The notes: generated by a model from the sequence alone, not told the origin. Shown: positions 24,533 to 36,842, counted from the stretch's first letter. The stretch is 64,000 bases of DNA from Bidens hawaiensis (GCA_021521415.1 JAIQDT010005497.1:62001-126000); one strand, 5' to 3'. Program-made: numbers and translations.

Positions 24533-27500
24533 TTAAGTTGCTCCATTGCAATAACTAATGCGACTATTAGAACCGGGGCCCACATGATTTAAACCCCAAA
24601 TCCGTATGGTTCGGTCATCACTACCCGAGGCCAGCATATGTGGGTTGACCGGGTTCCAGCTCACACAGTTTACAGCACCCGAATGACCTCTCAATGTTTC
24701 AATAAGCTCTCCGGATCTTTTGTGCCATATGTAAACCTACACGCACGTTATAAAAGTTAAGGCGATTAATAACAAAAATATATATTCAGCAAAAGTCGAT
24801 AGAGCGTTTTTTAACAAATGCCCGGTAAATATATATATATATATGGTAAGGATCCTAAGAGAACCCTTTGGAAATTGAGAATTTTGAGAACCATTTTGAG
24901 CCACAAAAAAAACCTCTAAAAATATTATTTAAAAAATTATAAAACAAAATATTTTAAAAAGTAAAGAAACCAAAATTCTTATATTTCATTCCGGTTTCAT
25001 AAAAAAAAATAAAAAAAAAAACACTTCGTATTATACACGTGTATAATTTCATTTAATCTCTAATTACGCAATGTACGCATATGTACATTATCATTTACCT
25101 TAAATTGTACATATGTGTATATAAAAAACATGTATGTACAAATATGTACATATTATACATATGTGTATAATTTAGCTAAACCGAGAGCTTTTTTTTTAAT
25201 GAAAATGATAAATTAGAAGTTCGGTTTTTTTACTTTTCGTTTTTGAGTTTTTTTTTTTTTATGATTTTTTAAAATTTTTGGGTTTTTTGTGGTCTAAAAT
25301 GGTTTTCAAAGTTCTCAATTTCAAAAAAGTTCTCACATGATCCTGATCCTATATTATATATACCTGTGAATCTTCACTGCCACTGGCGATAAACGCTTGC
25401 TGAAATCCACCAAAGCAGGCTCTAACAATAAAACGAGAACGTTTATGACCCTTGTACTTTGAAACAAGTCGAGTTTCACCATGAATATTCCAAAGGTGTA
25501 ACTCTTCATTCGCAAGACTAACCAACAACTTATTATCCTCGGATAATGTAAACGAAACTATGGTTTCATCCTCTTTGATCCACTTTTCGACCCCTGAATC
25601 TTTGTCAAGAATAAGTATCACATTATCCTTAAAAACCGTTACTACTTTCCCATCAACCGTCATTTGTATGTCCGAGATTTTAATAGTTTTTTGTCCTTCA
25701 AAGCAGTCTTTCTGATTTCCATCCAAATCCCACATGATTACGGTTTTATCCGTTAAACCCGAGATAATATATTTTCCATTTGGACACCAACTGCAAGAAA
25801 CCGAACCGACAAGACCTTTTTCATAAACTTGCAGACATTCACCCGATGAAACGTCCCAACGCCTGATAACTTCCTCTAGACCACACGTTAAGATTTGATT
25901 ATCACACGGGCTCCATGAAACACTTGAAACGGGCTTTTGGTGTCCCGTTAATCTATGCTTCAACACGAGTCTACCATCCAGATTAACCTTTAACAACAAA
26001 AGATAGAAGATATTAATAGGCCACATAGTTAAACAGATAATTAAACTTTCTATAAGCCTTTCCGTAGTTTTTTTTTTTTGGGGGGGGGGGGCGATAAATA
26101 ATTATCGCCTGCTATCCATGTTTGTTTATTATTATTATTATTATTATTATATGTGTGTGTGTGTGATATAATATATATATATGGCTACAACACCTTTACA
26201 CCCCTAAAACAAAAACCCACCATTTGCTGACTGGGCGCCACATGACGCAAGTCGTCCAATTTTGTAGCCCCTCCACTACACACAGTCTAACAAATTTGTA
26301 ATTCTTTTTACAAAAAATTGCATAAATGGTCCCTAGGGTTTTACCATATTGCAAGTTTGGTCCCCAGATTTTAAAAATAGATATCTTAGTCCAAACATTC
26401 CAAAAACGTGCAACCCTCTCACAAATATTTGGACTAACTTTGCAATTTTAAATATGAAGACCGAACATGCAATATGGTCAAAGTCAAACCACAAGAACCA
26501 TTTATGCAATTTTCTCTTTAACTATTAACAAACGAAATAAAACGGATTATGTAAACAATATCACTATAATAATCTAAATCTTTGAATGAAATGAGTTAGC
26601 TAAATAAAAGTGTGGCTGTTCAAACAAAAGTATCTTGATTTATAGAATAAAAAATGATTAGCTAAATAATAACAAAATTTTATATTACCTCCCAAATAAT
26701 TGCAGAACAATCACTAGACGACGAAGCCAAATACTTCCCGTTTTTAGAAAACTTCAAGTACCAAACTTCGTCACGATGATCATGCAGAATCTGCACGGTT
26801 TTTGCAGGAGCACTATCTTTTCCACAACGATGATCACTGAACAACGAATTTTCACCGAATAAAGAATTATGAAACAAACAGTTAACATGCTGCGAGTCAA
26901 TAGCTTGTTCTACTAATTGCAGCAATCTTTTATCCGGTGTCATCATTGTAGAAGGTAATAACTTCTGTAAGTCCTCAAGTAGCTTTGACCTGGCCTTTGA
27001 CTTGACCAAATTTTGACCATTGTTGACCAGATATGAACGGGACAAAACGAGGGAAGAAAGCTCTCGGACCCTGATTGTGTTTACCGAAAGAGGTTCTATT
27101 TCGGTCCTTAATGTTTGCAAAGCGTCCGTAATCTTTTCATCGTCCAAAAGCTCTAAGAACTTCTGTTGTAATATTATAAAGCATGCTAATTTAATAACGG
27201 TTTCGTCTACTATGCCAATCTTATGCAAAGAAGCTAAGCTTTCGTCCCAACAACCGTCAAGAATTTGTTTAATAAAAATCGTAACTTTGGATGAATGCAA
27301 AGGTACTCCTGATTCTTGTTCAAGATAAGCAGCGGTTTTATTATACCCGAGAGAGTATAATGCTTCGGTTATGATCCGAACAAACTCAGCCTTTTTAACT
27401 CCTGTTGAACCGATTAACTCATCATTTACGGTCCGGGCCAGTGAAGAACCCATTGAGCGAGATGAAGGGTATTTTAGTAAATTTCCGTTTGAAAGATCGC

Positions 27501-27555
27501 TATAGGATGGTTTCAAACGTTTTGCAGGCGGTTCTTCATTTTTTACACCTCTCAT
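24533..27555 (-). CDS. WDR26-like LisH/CTLH/WD40 protein
   Basis: Three coding exons, 27555-26689, 25987-25364 and 24736-24533, join in phase 0 with GT-AG introns and give 564 residues, close to plant WDR26 length. A basic N-terminus (PPAKRLKPS) is followed by LisH at about residues 54-85 ([22 protein letters not shown]), CTLH at about 86-145, and WD40 repeats from about 262 to the end. The repeats are recognisable by [30 protein letters not shown] and IRIWGL. Family knowledge: WDR26 bridges the GID/CTLH E3 ubiquitin ligase and binds RanBPM-type partners. The ATG at 27555 is chosen because the [13 protein letters not shown] start matches the family; the frame upstream of it has no ATG. An additional 5' UTR exon lies at about 28902-28980. 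The last intron is almost entirely a MITE. Confidence 0.93.
24845..25351. mobile_element. TA-targeted MITE, copy B (WDR26 last intron)
   Basis: Same family as the element at 8461. It starts ggtaaggatcctaagagaa, ends with tctcacatgatcctgatcc, and has (TA)n on both sides and internal tacacatatgtgtat palindromes. It makes up about 80% of the last intron of the WDR26-like gene, and its edge lies only about 12 bp from that intron's GT donor. Confidence 0.8.
26314..26513. mobile_element. Short foldback element in a WDR26 intron
   Basis: An inverted pair, ttgcataaatggtccctag on the left and its imperfect complement (ccacaagaaccatttatgcaa) on the right, encloses further complementary blocks (catattgcaagtttggtc against ggtcttcatatttaaaattg, weakly). 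About 200 bp, non-coding, inside the intron 25988-26688. Confidence 0.6.
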
Positions 27556-28629
27556 GAATTGCCAATCAATCCATATGAACACAGAGATTTTTTAGCTGCA
27601 AATAATTTCCTGAATAAAGAAGTTAGAAAGTAAAATAAGTTAAATAACACCAACTCGAGTATAAAGTGTGTAAATTTGCGACACGACACGAAAACACAAA
27701 CCAAACACGAAATTCGTGGGTTTCGGTTTGGTATAAACGGGTTCGGGTTAGTTTCCATTTAGCTAAACAGGTCGGGTTTGGTCAAACCGATGACTTTGCG
27801 GGTTGACCCATTTATTTTACACTTTTTTTAAATGTGTTTTGTGTAATAAATTAAACTGGTTGGGTATCTTATGCTAAAACTTAAAACTAAAAAAAATACT
27901 GTAATAATTTTGACACAAGATGTTATAATTAAATTGTAATTATTTTATATAAATTTTTTATGTAAAATTATATATTTTTTAAATCGGGTTAAACGGGGCG
28001 TGTTCGGGTCAACCCACAAACACGTTGTTCATGTTCAGGTTCGCGTGTCTTGCAAGATTTTCAGGTTCGGGTCGGGTTAGTTTCAAATACGCGAACCCGT
28101 TTAGCTAAACAAGTCGGGTTCAGGTCAACCCATGGGTTTGTGAATTGACCCGTTTTTACCCATTTATTTTGCATTTTTTTTTATAAATGTGTTTTGTGTA
28201 ATAGATTATAAATTAGTTGGGTATCTTATACCAAAATTTTAAACTAAAAAGAAAATTGACATAAGATTTCATAATTAATTATTTTAAAATGTAATTGCTT
28301 TATATAAATTTGTATTTCTTTTTGTTGTAAAAATGTAAATTTAAAATATTAATACGTGAAAACCAAAAAATAAAAATAAAAATAAAAAAATTGGGTTAAA
28401 CAGGTCTTGTTCGGGTCAACCCACAAATAAGCGGTTCATGTTCAGGTTGAAATGTCTTGAATATTTTCGGGTCCGGGTCAGGATAGACGGATCAACCCGC
28501 AAACACGGCCAATTTAACACCCCTAGATTATCAATGACATTATTAAATATTAATTCCTTTGTTTCATTGTTATAAAAATCTTTACTTGTTAAACTTCCAA
28601 ATGCATACAACTCCAAACATAATAATAAC

Positions 28630-28681
<52 letters not shown>

Positions 28682-28980
28682 TTAACTGATCATCAAAAAT
28701 TAAAACCCTTAAATTAAAAAAAAAAAACAAAACTAGTGCATCAAACTTATTATTATAACTTTAATTAGCTTCTAAACTTAACACAAATGTTAATCAACAA
28801 ACAACATACAAACACATCAGTTAACAAATTAAAGTTGGAATATAGCATAAAGATTAAAAGATGGAAGTGGGTTTTGTAATTGAAGGTTTAGGGTTCGATA
28901 CCTGACTGCAGGAGAAGAAATCGGTACAGTTGTTGACCACTGAATTGAAAGATAATCGCATTTCAGTTTGCTTTTATAGA
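27556..28980 (-). other. 5' UTR exons and intron of the WDR26-like gene
   Basis: A donor at 28902/28901 (CAGTCAG then GTATCG on the minus strand) and an acceptor at 27596/27595 (ATTTGCAG then CTAAAA) define a 1.3-kb intron in the leader. The upstream exon begins somewhere before about 28980. The 40-nt second leader exon contains a minimal upstream reading frame, ATGGATTGA, at 27574-27566, ending 10 nt before the main ATG. The intron contains a direct duplication of about 350 bp (about 27740-28055 and 28070-28440) and an (ATA)n run at 28621-28680. Confidence 0.65.
28621..28680. repeat. (AAT)n microsatellite
   Basis: About 60 bp of near-perfect AAT/ATA repeats in the leader intron of the WDR26-like gene. 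The long leucine run seen on the complementary strand is only a translation of this repeat. Confidence 0.95.
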
Positions 28981-28989
28981 GATTGAGTA

Positions 28990-30691
28990 TAGGCTCATAG
29001 GCCAATTGGGCTTATATAAATTCTTAGGAATCAATCGAATCATATACAAATTTAATTATAATTGTGTTCAATTAATGAAATGATTCGGGTTGACTAGCGT
29101 GTGTTGGTTGAAACGTCACGTCAGTGTCATATAGTTAGTGAGTTTTAAGTAAGAGCATGTATAACGTGAACCACACGTCGGGTCTTGAGACGTGGCGCAT
29201 GACCATTGGCGGACCCAGAAAATTTTTCCTCAGGGACGAAAATTTATTGGAGTCATTTGTTTTTCGCCATATACTAACATTTTATTAATCTGGTTCAGGT
29301 ATGCTTATATAAACAAAAGATAATAAATGTTATATTTAGTAATAATAAATCAAAAACAACTCGGTACAACCACTTTCTCATGAAATCATATTATCACACT
29401 TACTAAAAAAATAAACTAAAATAAAAAAAAGTTGTATTGTCAAATCATTTACATGTTTTTGGAGGAAAGTAAACATATAATAAAATATTAGATTTAGGTT
29501 AAATAGTACACTTTTACGTGGGTTCAATACCTTAACTTTTTTTATTATTTCTTTTGTTATTGTCACTTTAGCCTTCTTCTTCACTCAATTTGAATCAGAG
29601 TTACCATGATCGAAAACTCTTTAGTGCTTCATATTTCTTCTTTACTTTTCTCTTTAGTTGCAGCTCATTTTATGGGGTTGGTTTCCAAAGTTTATGGAAG
29701 GTGATTACAAAATATCATGGGGACGCTCGAGATTGTCACATTGCTATTACACAAAAGAAAACATTTTAGGGGGGGGGTGCCCACCTTTATCTGCACGTGA
29801 CACCCCCCCCCCCCCCCTCCCCAAATTCTCTCCCCACCACTACGCATGGTCTAATGGAATTGTTTGATGATGGTGGTGGTGTGGTTTGGCGATGAATTAA
29901 GCGTTATAATAGTGTTGAGGCGGGTTGGCCCCTCCATAACGACATTAAAAAAGACATAAAAGGTTCACAGTGAAGTGTGGAGCTTGTCATATATGATATA
30001 TGTTAATTGTCAAGATATATACTTCCTTTTTTAATAAATAACTTTTTGAAATATTCCACGTGAGAGTTTGTTTAAAGTTTGATAATACAAACTCAACTGA
30101 ACAAACTTTTAGCTACAACATTGAAGTTTGCGTCTCCTCAAGTTTGTAGGTGACATATGTATCCAAACCTAGGTATTTGTTCCTTGTTGTGGATACTCTG
30201 TTGTAGAGACATAATAATAAAACATGGCCATATCGACTAAGCCATTATCCCAAACGAAATACTCACCATCAAGGAAATCCCATCTTTTGCATCTTACCAT
30301 GAAAGAAAGATGGTACATTTGTAGTCAATAAGTCGTCAAAAGCACCAACTTTGATCTCGACAAATCCAGTCCCATAGACAATAACAACAAAAGGGTAAAC
30401 CATATACAAAGCACAATAAAGATTATAACGGGACAATATAAGTTACCAAATATGTTTTGAAAAGCCAGAAACTACATATTTGTATATGTGCATACATAGT
30501 CCCAATAGTGTTAATGAAATACTACTAAAAATTCACATATTTTGTATATGTAAATAGTCTTGATAGCTTTAGGTAGTAGTGAAACACTTAATATGGACAC
30601 CATGTATGGTATAGGTTGGGAAATATTTTGTATATCCAAGGGTCCCAATACTTCCAAATAGCAGTAAAAACTTAACTATTGTATATCTTTA
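28990..30691. other. Intergenic region with a G-run/C-run pair
   Basis: No coding gene is recognised. A run of about 10 G (about 29768-29778) and a run of about 15 C (about 29803-29818) lie about 25 bp apart. A partial PIF/Harbinger-like end (ctacgcatggtctaa) at about 29840 may match agagcatgtataacgtg at about 29153, but the pairing is weak. Confidence 0.5.
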
Positions 30692-31013
30692 GACCATGTG
30701 TAGAGTGAACGGGGTTAGTTCATAAAAAGTGATGTCATGTCACTGTCACATATGTGAAGGCACATTTACCAACATTTCACTAAAAAACGTGTAGTGATAC
30801 GGCTGAAAATTAATAATAGTTTAATATTTTTTTATATAAAAATGTTAGTAGGGTATTTTAATTGGATGGAACAAAATGTGGCCCTACCCAACTACCCATT
30901 CCCCTTCTTTAACGTCCGCCATTGGAATGACGCCTCTCTCCTTCTCCTTGTAATGATGTGTAGCGTTAACCTTGGTGACATGGTAGTGAGTTTAACACTC
31001 ACTACACATGGTC
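30692..31013. mobile_element. PIF/Harbinger-type MITE, 322 bp
   Basis: Terminal inverted repeats GACCATGTGTAG and CTACACATGGTC are flanked by a TTA duplication (30689-30691 and 31014-31016), the usual signature of PIF/Harbinger Tourist-like elements. The interior has no transposase. Confidence 0.8.
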
Positions 31014-32483
31014 TTAACTTACAACGATCATCCCATGCCGCAATGCGCAATCATAATTTCTCGTTTTAAATAAAATAGAAACTTCATGTTCAAATTACAA
31101 TTATAAGTTATTTACAAACTTAATACATGTAGGTCAACCTAATATAACAACAGAAGACCAATTTCATTCTCTTTTTGTTTCATTAATTACTCCATATTTA
31201 GCAAACACTTTGGTTTAATTGTATGAAAGTGTATAGTAAATGTATTTATTCTCAGGTAGTTTAAGGTTCTAATTTAATTGAGAACATTAGTATAGATTTA
31301 TAATAGTTTGATGTCTTCCTTCTAAAAATATGAAAAAATAATAAATGTTAACTTATGGATGTCACCCGCATGACCATATGTTGAAAATCAACACGACCAA
31401 ATTTTTAAATAACATTTCATGTTATTAATGTACTATTTTGTTTTCACGTCACTATCCGACCAAAAAAATATCAGCCTGGAAATTATGATTTGCTTTACAA
31501 GTACCTAATTTTTATAACTAAACATATTTTCACACGTGTTAGAACTTCATTAAAAAGAAAAGTTGTGTCTAAATCTTTTAAGAATAAAGCAAATCAACAC
31601 TTATGTTACTTGTATTATGGTTTTCTTTAATGAATAATATTAATATTAATTTGACATTTTGAAATTTTAGGTGGTATGTACATGTTACCTTAGAACGAGA
31701 AACAATTTAAAATTGATAGTATGGATAACATGTGTTTATGTCATCAAGTTGTATATTGGGCTTTATTTATGCAAGTTTAGTTTCGTACAACAAGCTTTTA
31801 AAGTAATTCGATACAAATCTATTTATTTTATCAAAATTTGTATAATAAACATTACAAGACTTTTAATTGTTTAAACATGAGTTAAATATAAGAAATTAAA
31901 CACTTTTCAATGTTTTTTAAACTCGTCCCTTCTATGTTTTTATGACGTGCATCAATCATGTTAGGTTAACGGGTTGGTTAGCAAATTGTTTTTTTCAACC
32001 CACATACGACCTATGTATCTATTCGTGTTAAATACATCAGTCATATTTCGCGCACGTTTAAAATTATGTAGCACGATTCATTTTATCATTTATATGAATG
32101 TGTCAACCGAGTTAGTGAACTGTAATCAAGTTGTGTGCGTGTTAATCTTTTTGATGAGTTGATAAAACAGGTTAAAAGATAATCAAACAAATTGACAAGT
32201 TGATATGTTTAACATAGGGACCAAACGAGTCGAGGGTCTCGTAAGCTTTTGAGATCAGATTGATATTAAGCTGGAAAGGACATAAGCCCGAGCAGTTGAG
32301 GACCCATGATTTTCTACGAATGGGTCGGGTCCATTTTTTCAGTGTTCATTTTTTCGGGTTAGTTGTTGATCGGGTCAAGACGATGAATATAACTATTTTA
32401 CTTACCTACATGAGCAACCAATCTTTCCTTTTTGTTCCATTCATGATATCCATCGGTCATGCATACATATTTTTTTTAGGCAA
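31014..32483. other. Intergenic region, nothing recognised
   Basis: AT-rich sequence with only short, unconserved open frames. Degenerate gggtcg/ggttgacc-type tracts at about 32290-32400 resemble the low-complexity tails seen elsewhere in the window. Confidence 0.5.
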
Positions 32484-33313
32484 GGGATCCTCCCACACCA
32501 CCCATGATCTTCACACACCACTTTTTTTTTCTATACAGCTCGTATAGGGCTATACGGTCGTATAGCACCTGAATCGTGTCAGTTTGTGATGTTGTCGGCC
32601 ATCGTTTATAGTGTCTCGTATAGCCCTATACGGGTCGTATAGGCCAATATGGGTCGTATAGGCCTATACGGTCGTATAGAAACTTTTTTTTTAAATGATG
32701 ACCATATATCTAAAATATGTGATTTATATGGGTCGTATCTGGCTCGTTTATCTTAACGGGCTTAAATGTTAAGCTCAAGCTTAGCTCGACAAAAGCTCAT
32801 GACTGTTTGTGGCTGGTTGACCCAACTTGTTTATTATTAATTTTTCTAAAAAAATTCGAGGTTTTTTTAATATTCTAGGCATATTTGTAGCTTACATATA
32901 ATATAAATTTTACTTTCAGCCTAATATTGTACTCAAATTACTGTCAGCCTAATCTTATCAACCATCATAAAAATCTTTCTATGTTTTAAGCTTAGAGAAC
33001 TGAAAATCAGTCTATACGGGTCGAATAGCACTATACAGCTCGTATAGGCTCGTATAGTCGTTTTCCGATAGTGATTAAGGCAGTCTGAATGTTTCTGCAA
33101 ATGTTTTCTATACGGTCGTATAGCCCTATACGACCGTATAGGTTTTTATGACTTGTCAAAGAGCAATACAAGACATTTAATGCCTATACGGTTCGTATAG
33201 GCTGCAAAAAGCTGTTTTTTTATCCCCTTATCAATCATTCGTACCCTATACGGCGGTATAGGCCTATACGAGCCGTATAGACATGTAGAGGGTGGTGTAT
33301 GAGGATCGCATCC
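32484..33313. repeat. Cluster of CTATACG/CGTATAG palindromic motifs with inverted ends
   Basis: About 20 exact copies of CTATACG or its complement CGTATAG occur in six clumps (32531-32560, 32615-32690, 33011-33057, 33108-33142, 33183-33200, 33244-33280). They often form pairs such as ctatacggtcgtatag. The outer borders carry imperfect inverted sequence: ggatcctcccacaccaccc on the left, and gggtggtgtatgaggatcg reading inward from the right. This suggests an uncharacterised foldback transposable element of about 830 bp. No target duplication was certain and no coding sequence is present. Confidence 0.6.
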
Positions 33314-33433
33314 TTTTTTTTATCCTTTTCCTTGATCAAGTACCAAACCAAAATACTTCATTAGTATTTACACGATACTCTAACCAATATTGAAAGTCTT
33401 TAAACCAATCAGGATTAAACGGGTCTTAAGTTA

Positions 33434-33438
33434 CCACC
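33434..33438. repeat. Left target-site duplication (CCACC) of the Tat element
   Basis: CCACC directly precedes the left LTR. The same 5 bases follow the right LTR at 45652-45656. Confidence 0.9.
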
Positions 33439-34369
33439 TAAAGGGGTATGCACCCGCCTTAACATCGAGCGGGGCGGGTCAACCCACAAGATATAGACAA
33501 GAGGCTTGAAATCAGGATGTCAGGAAGACAAAAAGCCAAAACCTATGCGCGTGGCGCATATCACATATGCTCACGCATATCACATATGCTCACGCATCAC
33601 ATATGCTCACGCATATCACATCTGCGCGTGGCGCATATCACATATGCTCACGCATATTACATATGCTTACGCATATCACATGCTCACGCATATCACATCT
33701 GCGCATGAAACATCTGCGCGTGAGAATAAAGAGAAGACCTTGCGCATCCCCGGGATAGGCGCATAAAGGACAACACAACAAATGAGACAATAGTCTAATC
33801 CAAATCAGGATAAGGACAACCACGATTGTACTCATCAGACAACCTTCCAGAAGGTATCTTTTAAGGAATAAAGAATGTGCTGATGTTGACAGCTGCCAAT
33901 GAAGGGTGGACAACTCAGCAAAACCCATGTGCCACCACGTGATGGCACATGGGTCAGGTAAAATACCTTGGTCAGAGAATAATCAATGAAAAAGCACCAG
34001 GTGTCCTAAGTACACGTGGCGCGAAGCAATAGGAGGAGGCCAAAAAGACCCTAATTGGGTCTGAGCCCAATCATTGAAAACCCTAATACTATAAATACCA
34101 CACCACCTCCACAGTTGGGGTCAAGCAAGGAATATATTCTGAATCCTTTACTCATTTTCACATTCTTATCTTCTCCTGCAATATCTTATTCTCACACCGG
34201 AGGGTTACCCCAAAGAGGACCCCTCTGTCCCTTTCTGAGGGGTAAGCTCACGGTGCTGTTTCGTTTTGTAGGTGGAAGAACTCGTATCTCGGAAAACCAT
34301 CGGTGATATAGCACACTCATACCCGAGGAACGTAGATCGAATACAAGTAAGTCGATCCACGCTTCTTCA
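33439..34369 (+). repeat. 5' LTR of the Tat element
   Basis: 931 bp, ending ACGCTTCTTCA. The first dinucleotide is TA where the right LTR has the canonical TG. A TATA-like ctataaatacc lies at about 34089-34099, so transcription should start near 34120. U3 contains 19-20-bp tandem units (tcacatatgctcacgcata) at about 33556-33705. Confidence 0.93.
33556..33705. repeat. 19-20-bp tandem repeats in U3 of the LTR
   Basis: Units of the form catatcacatatgctcacg, interspersed with gcgcgtggcgcatatcac, are repeated about seven times. The right LTR has the same array at about 44838-44990 but with one unit lost in the first half and one gained in the second, so total LTR length is unchanged. Confidence 0.85.
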
Positions 34370-34384
34370 TTGGCGCCATCACCT
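34370..34384 (+). other. Primer-binding site of the Tat element
   Basis: TTGGCGCCATCACC lies directly after the 5' LTR. TGGCGCC is complementary to a tRNA 3' end (GGCGCCA), as used by many plant gypsy elements; tRNA-Asp is a common primer of this type. Complementarity beyond the first 7-8 bases was not confirmed. Confidence 0.65.
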
Positions 34385-34440
34385 GTTACAACGGCAACAA
34401 AACCACTATTTCATCAGTTTTCTCTCTGAAAATCTTCACC

Positions 34441-36842
34441 ATGGTTTCCGGTGTTCGAAACAATGATTAAGTTCTGGAGGATAATGAGCTTGAGGATGTT
34501 AATGAGGGACATCAGGTTCTGAGGGCGCCGCGTGACACTGCGCGCACCACCAGTAACCATCCCTTCAACACAACACCTCATAGCCAAACTGAAACTCCCC
34601 CAGACGATCTCACGTTCCAAAATCTGACTGGTACAAAACAAAAAGGACCAATGGGTCCGGAAGTTGAAACCAATGACCCTAAAGAATGGCTCATAAACGA
34701 ACAACGGCGTTTAATGGACAAATACAATGAGCTGGTAAAACACAAAAAGTTAGCCGACTTAACACAAAGGCTCGCATTTGATAAACAAACCATTCAGGGA
34801 ACAACAAAAAAGGCGCGCGCGCCGGAAGACGGTCATTCTGTTCACACCGAACACGCTGATATTAGTGATGAGGAAGAGGTGCAAGCATGAGGAAGACGCG
34901 AGATACTCATGCAGGAGGTTCACAGCTTCGCGCACACATGAACATAGCACCTGGAGCCAAAGCTGATATGGATTTATACACGCCATACAACCCACAAGCG
35001 AAAGCGCAAGTGGACGTAACCACACCATATAGGCCAGCCATCTTGGTAAAACATTCAAAATTCACTGAGCGCATTGCGAAGGCTCCCATTCAACACAAAC
35101 CCAAGATGCCAAGTGGTTTAGGCAAGTACGATGGTACAACAGATCCAGATGATTTCTTACAAGGTTTTTATAACATTGGAAACTTAGAAAGCTGGACGAT
35201 GCCAACATTGTGTCACATGTTTGCTCGCTGCCTCACGGGTGCAGCGCGTGTCTGGTTCGAAAGCTTGCCGACAGAACAAATCGATGGGTTCGAAGAGCTA
35301 TTGGAAAAGTTCCAGGCTCACTTTATACAGCAGCGCAGACACACGCGCGACCCCGATGACATCATGCACTGCGTACGCAGAAATGATGAAACCATTGAAG
35401 ACTACATAACTCGTTTCAATCAGGAATCTCTTGCAATTGGAGGCATCACTGAACAACTCTTGCGCGTGGCCTTTATACAAGGTGCGCGCAGTGATCAACT
35501 CCGCAGAGCTCTCGTGAGCAGAGAAGGCATGCCAACCACTTGGGCTAAGCTTATGGAAGCATCGCGAGTCTTCGCGCGAAATGAAAAACAAATTGCCCAA
35601 GACAGAGCAAGAGATAAAGGGCATCGAACAGAAGCACCACGCAACAATGAAAGGAGGGGCAAACAAAACTCCGTATGGTCCAGGTTGCAACAAACCAATT
35701 ATTCTCCCGCAGAAAAGCAAGCGCAACAAAGTTCACCCCCACTCCAAAAAAAAATTCTTAATCGCGGAGAAGGTGACAAGAAGGAAGGTGGCAGAGAGCC
35801 TAACAGACCTTTACCAAGAATATGGACTCCCCTCACCAAAACGCCTTCGCAAGTATTAAGCACAGAGAATGTCCAGTTTAAAAGCCCCAGGCCATTACTC
35901 CATAAGGGACCACCGAACAGTGGCAAATATTGTGAATTTCACAAATCCACAGGGCACAACACCGATGCATGCCATCATTTGAAGGATGCAATCGAAAAGG
36001 ATGTGAAATCAGGCAAGTTGGCTCACCTGGTAAAAAATCCAAGACCAGAGAATGAACAACCAGATGGAGCCTCAGCCAGTAAAAAATTCAAAAGAATCTG
36101 TGTAGCTGAAGGAAGAAAGCAAGGGCAAAGATCGAGGAAGAGAAGCGCGCAAATCCAAGGGGATTGGCGCGAGCAACAAGTAATCTTTCCAAGAATCAGA
36201 GGAGGCCCGTCTATCAGCAGTCATCTAGTCATCACTGCACACATCGCTCATTATGAGGTGTCAAGAGTCCTGGTGGACACCGGTAGTGAGTCAGACATCA
36301 TGTATGAGCAATGTTTCAGGAAGTTGGATCCAGAAGACCAAGCAAGGCTCGAAGTTGTGAGTGCACCAATCTCGGGTGTCTCAAATGAAATTATTCACCC
36401 CCTAGGTCAGATACAATTCGAACTAACTATGGGGGATGAGAAGCACAAGCGAGCTGAAATTGTCAACTTCCTGGTCTTGCCCACCACTTCATGCCATAGT
36501 ATGATCTTGGGTAGAGGAACGATTGCCCAATTCAACGCCATACCGTCACCAGCGCATGGCGCGTTGGGGTTCCCAACACCAACAGGAGTAACATTTGTGT
36601 ATCGAGATCATTTATGCGCAGTAACAAGTATACCTCGAGAAGGGAGAATGAAGCTTCCAGTGGCAAACAACGCGCCAGAGGAATGGATTCTCAACCCAAA
36701 ATTCCCAGAACATACAATCACAATCGGAGCTACGATATCAGATGACACAAGAGTGAGAATGAAAAGATTGCTCACAATGTATATGTCAGTCTTCCCGTGG
36801 CAACATTCTGATATGACTGGGGTTCCGCGAGACATGGCGTAG
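34441..36842 (+). pseudogene. Gag and protease region of the Tat element, broken
   Basis: The probable gag start ATG at 34441 is followed by a stop at 34468-34470. The same frame then runs to a TGA at 34888-34890, and the main frame continues one register away from 34887 to a TAG at 36840-36842, so a frameshift lies near 34870-34890. The retrotransposon gag domain is at about 35040-35480 (GYDGTTDP-like GKYDGTTDPDDF, then AARVWFESLP). A CX2HX4HX4C zinc knuckle (CEFHKSTGHNTDAC) is at about 35932-35973. The aspartic protease active site LVDTGSESDI is at about 36272-36301, followed by MILGRG. The product would be virus-like-particle protein and the processing protease. The terminal TAG interrupts the start of the reverse transcriptase. 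Confidence 0.88.

Noticed and set aside
28416..28730. Minus-strand frame with a long leucine run
   Set aside because: It is a translation of the AAT microsatellite and low-complexity tracts inside the WDR26 leader intron.
33506..33766. His/Tyr/Ala-rich open frames over the LTR repeats (also 44788-45048), and a CRISPR-like look of the array
   Set aside because: The frames are translations of 19-20-bp tandem units inside LTRs and are open in three registers. There are no spacers of unrelated sequence and no cas genes; this is a plant LTR.
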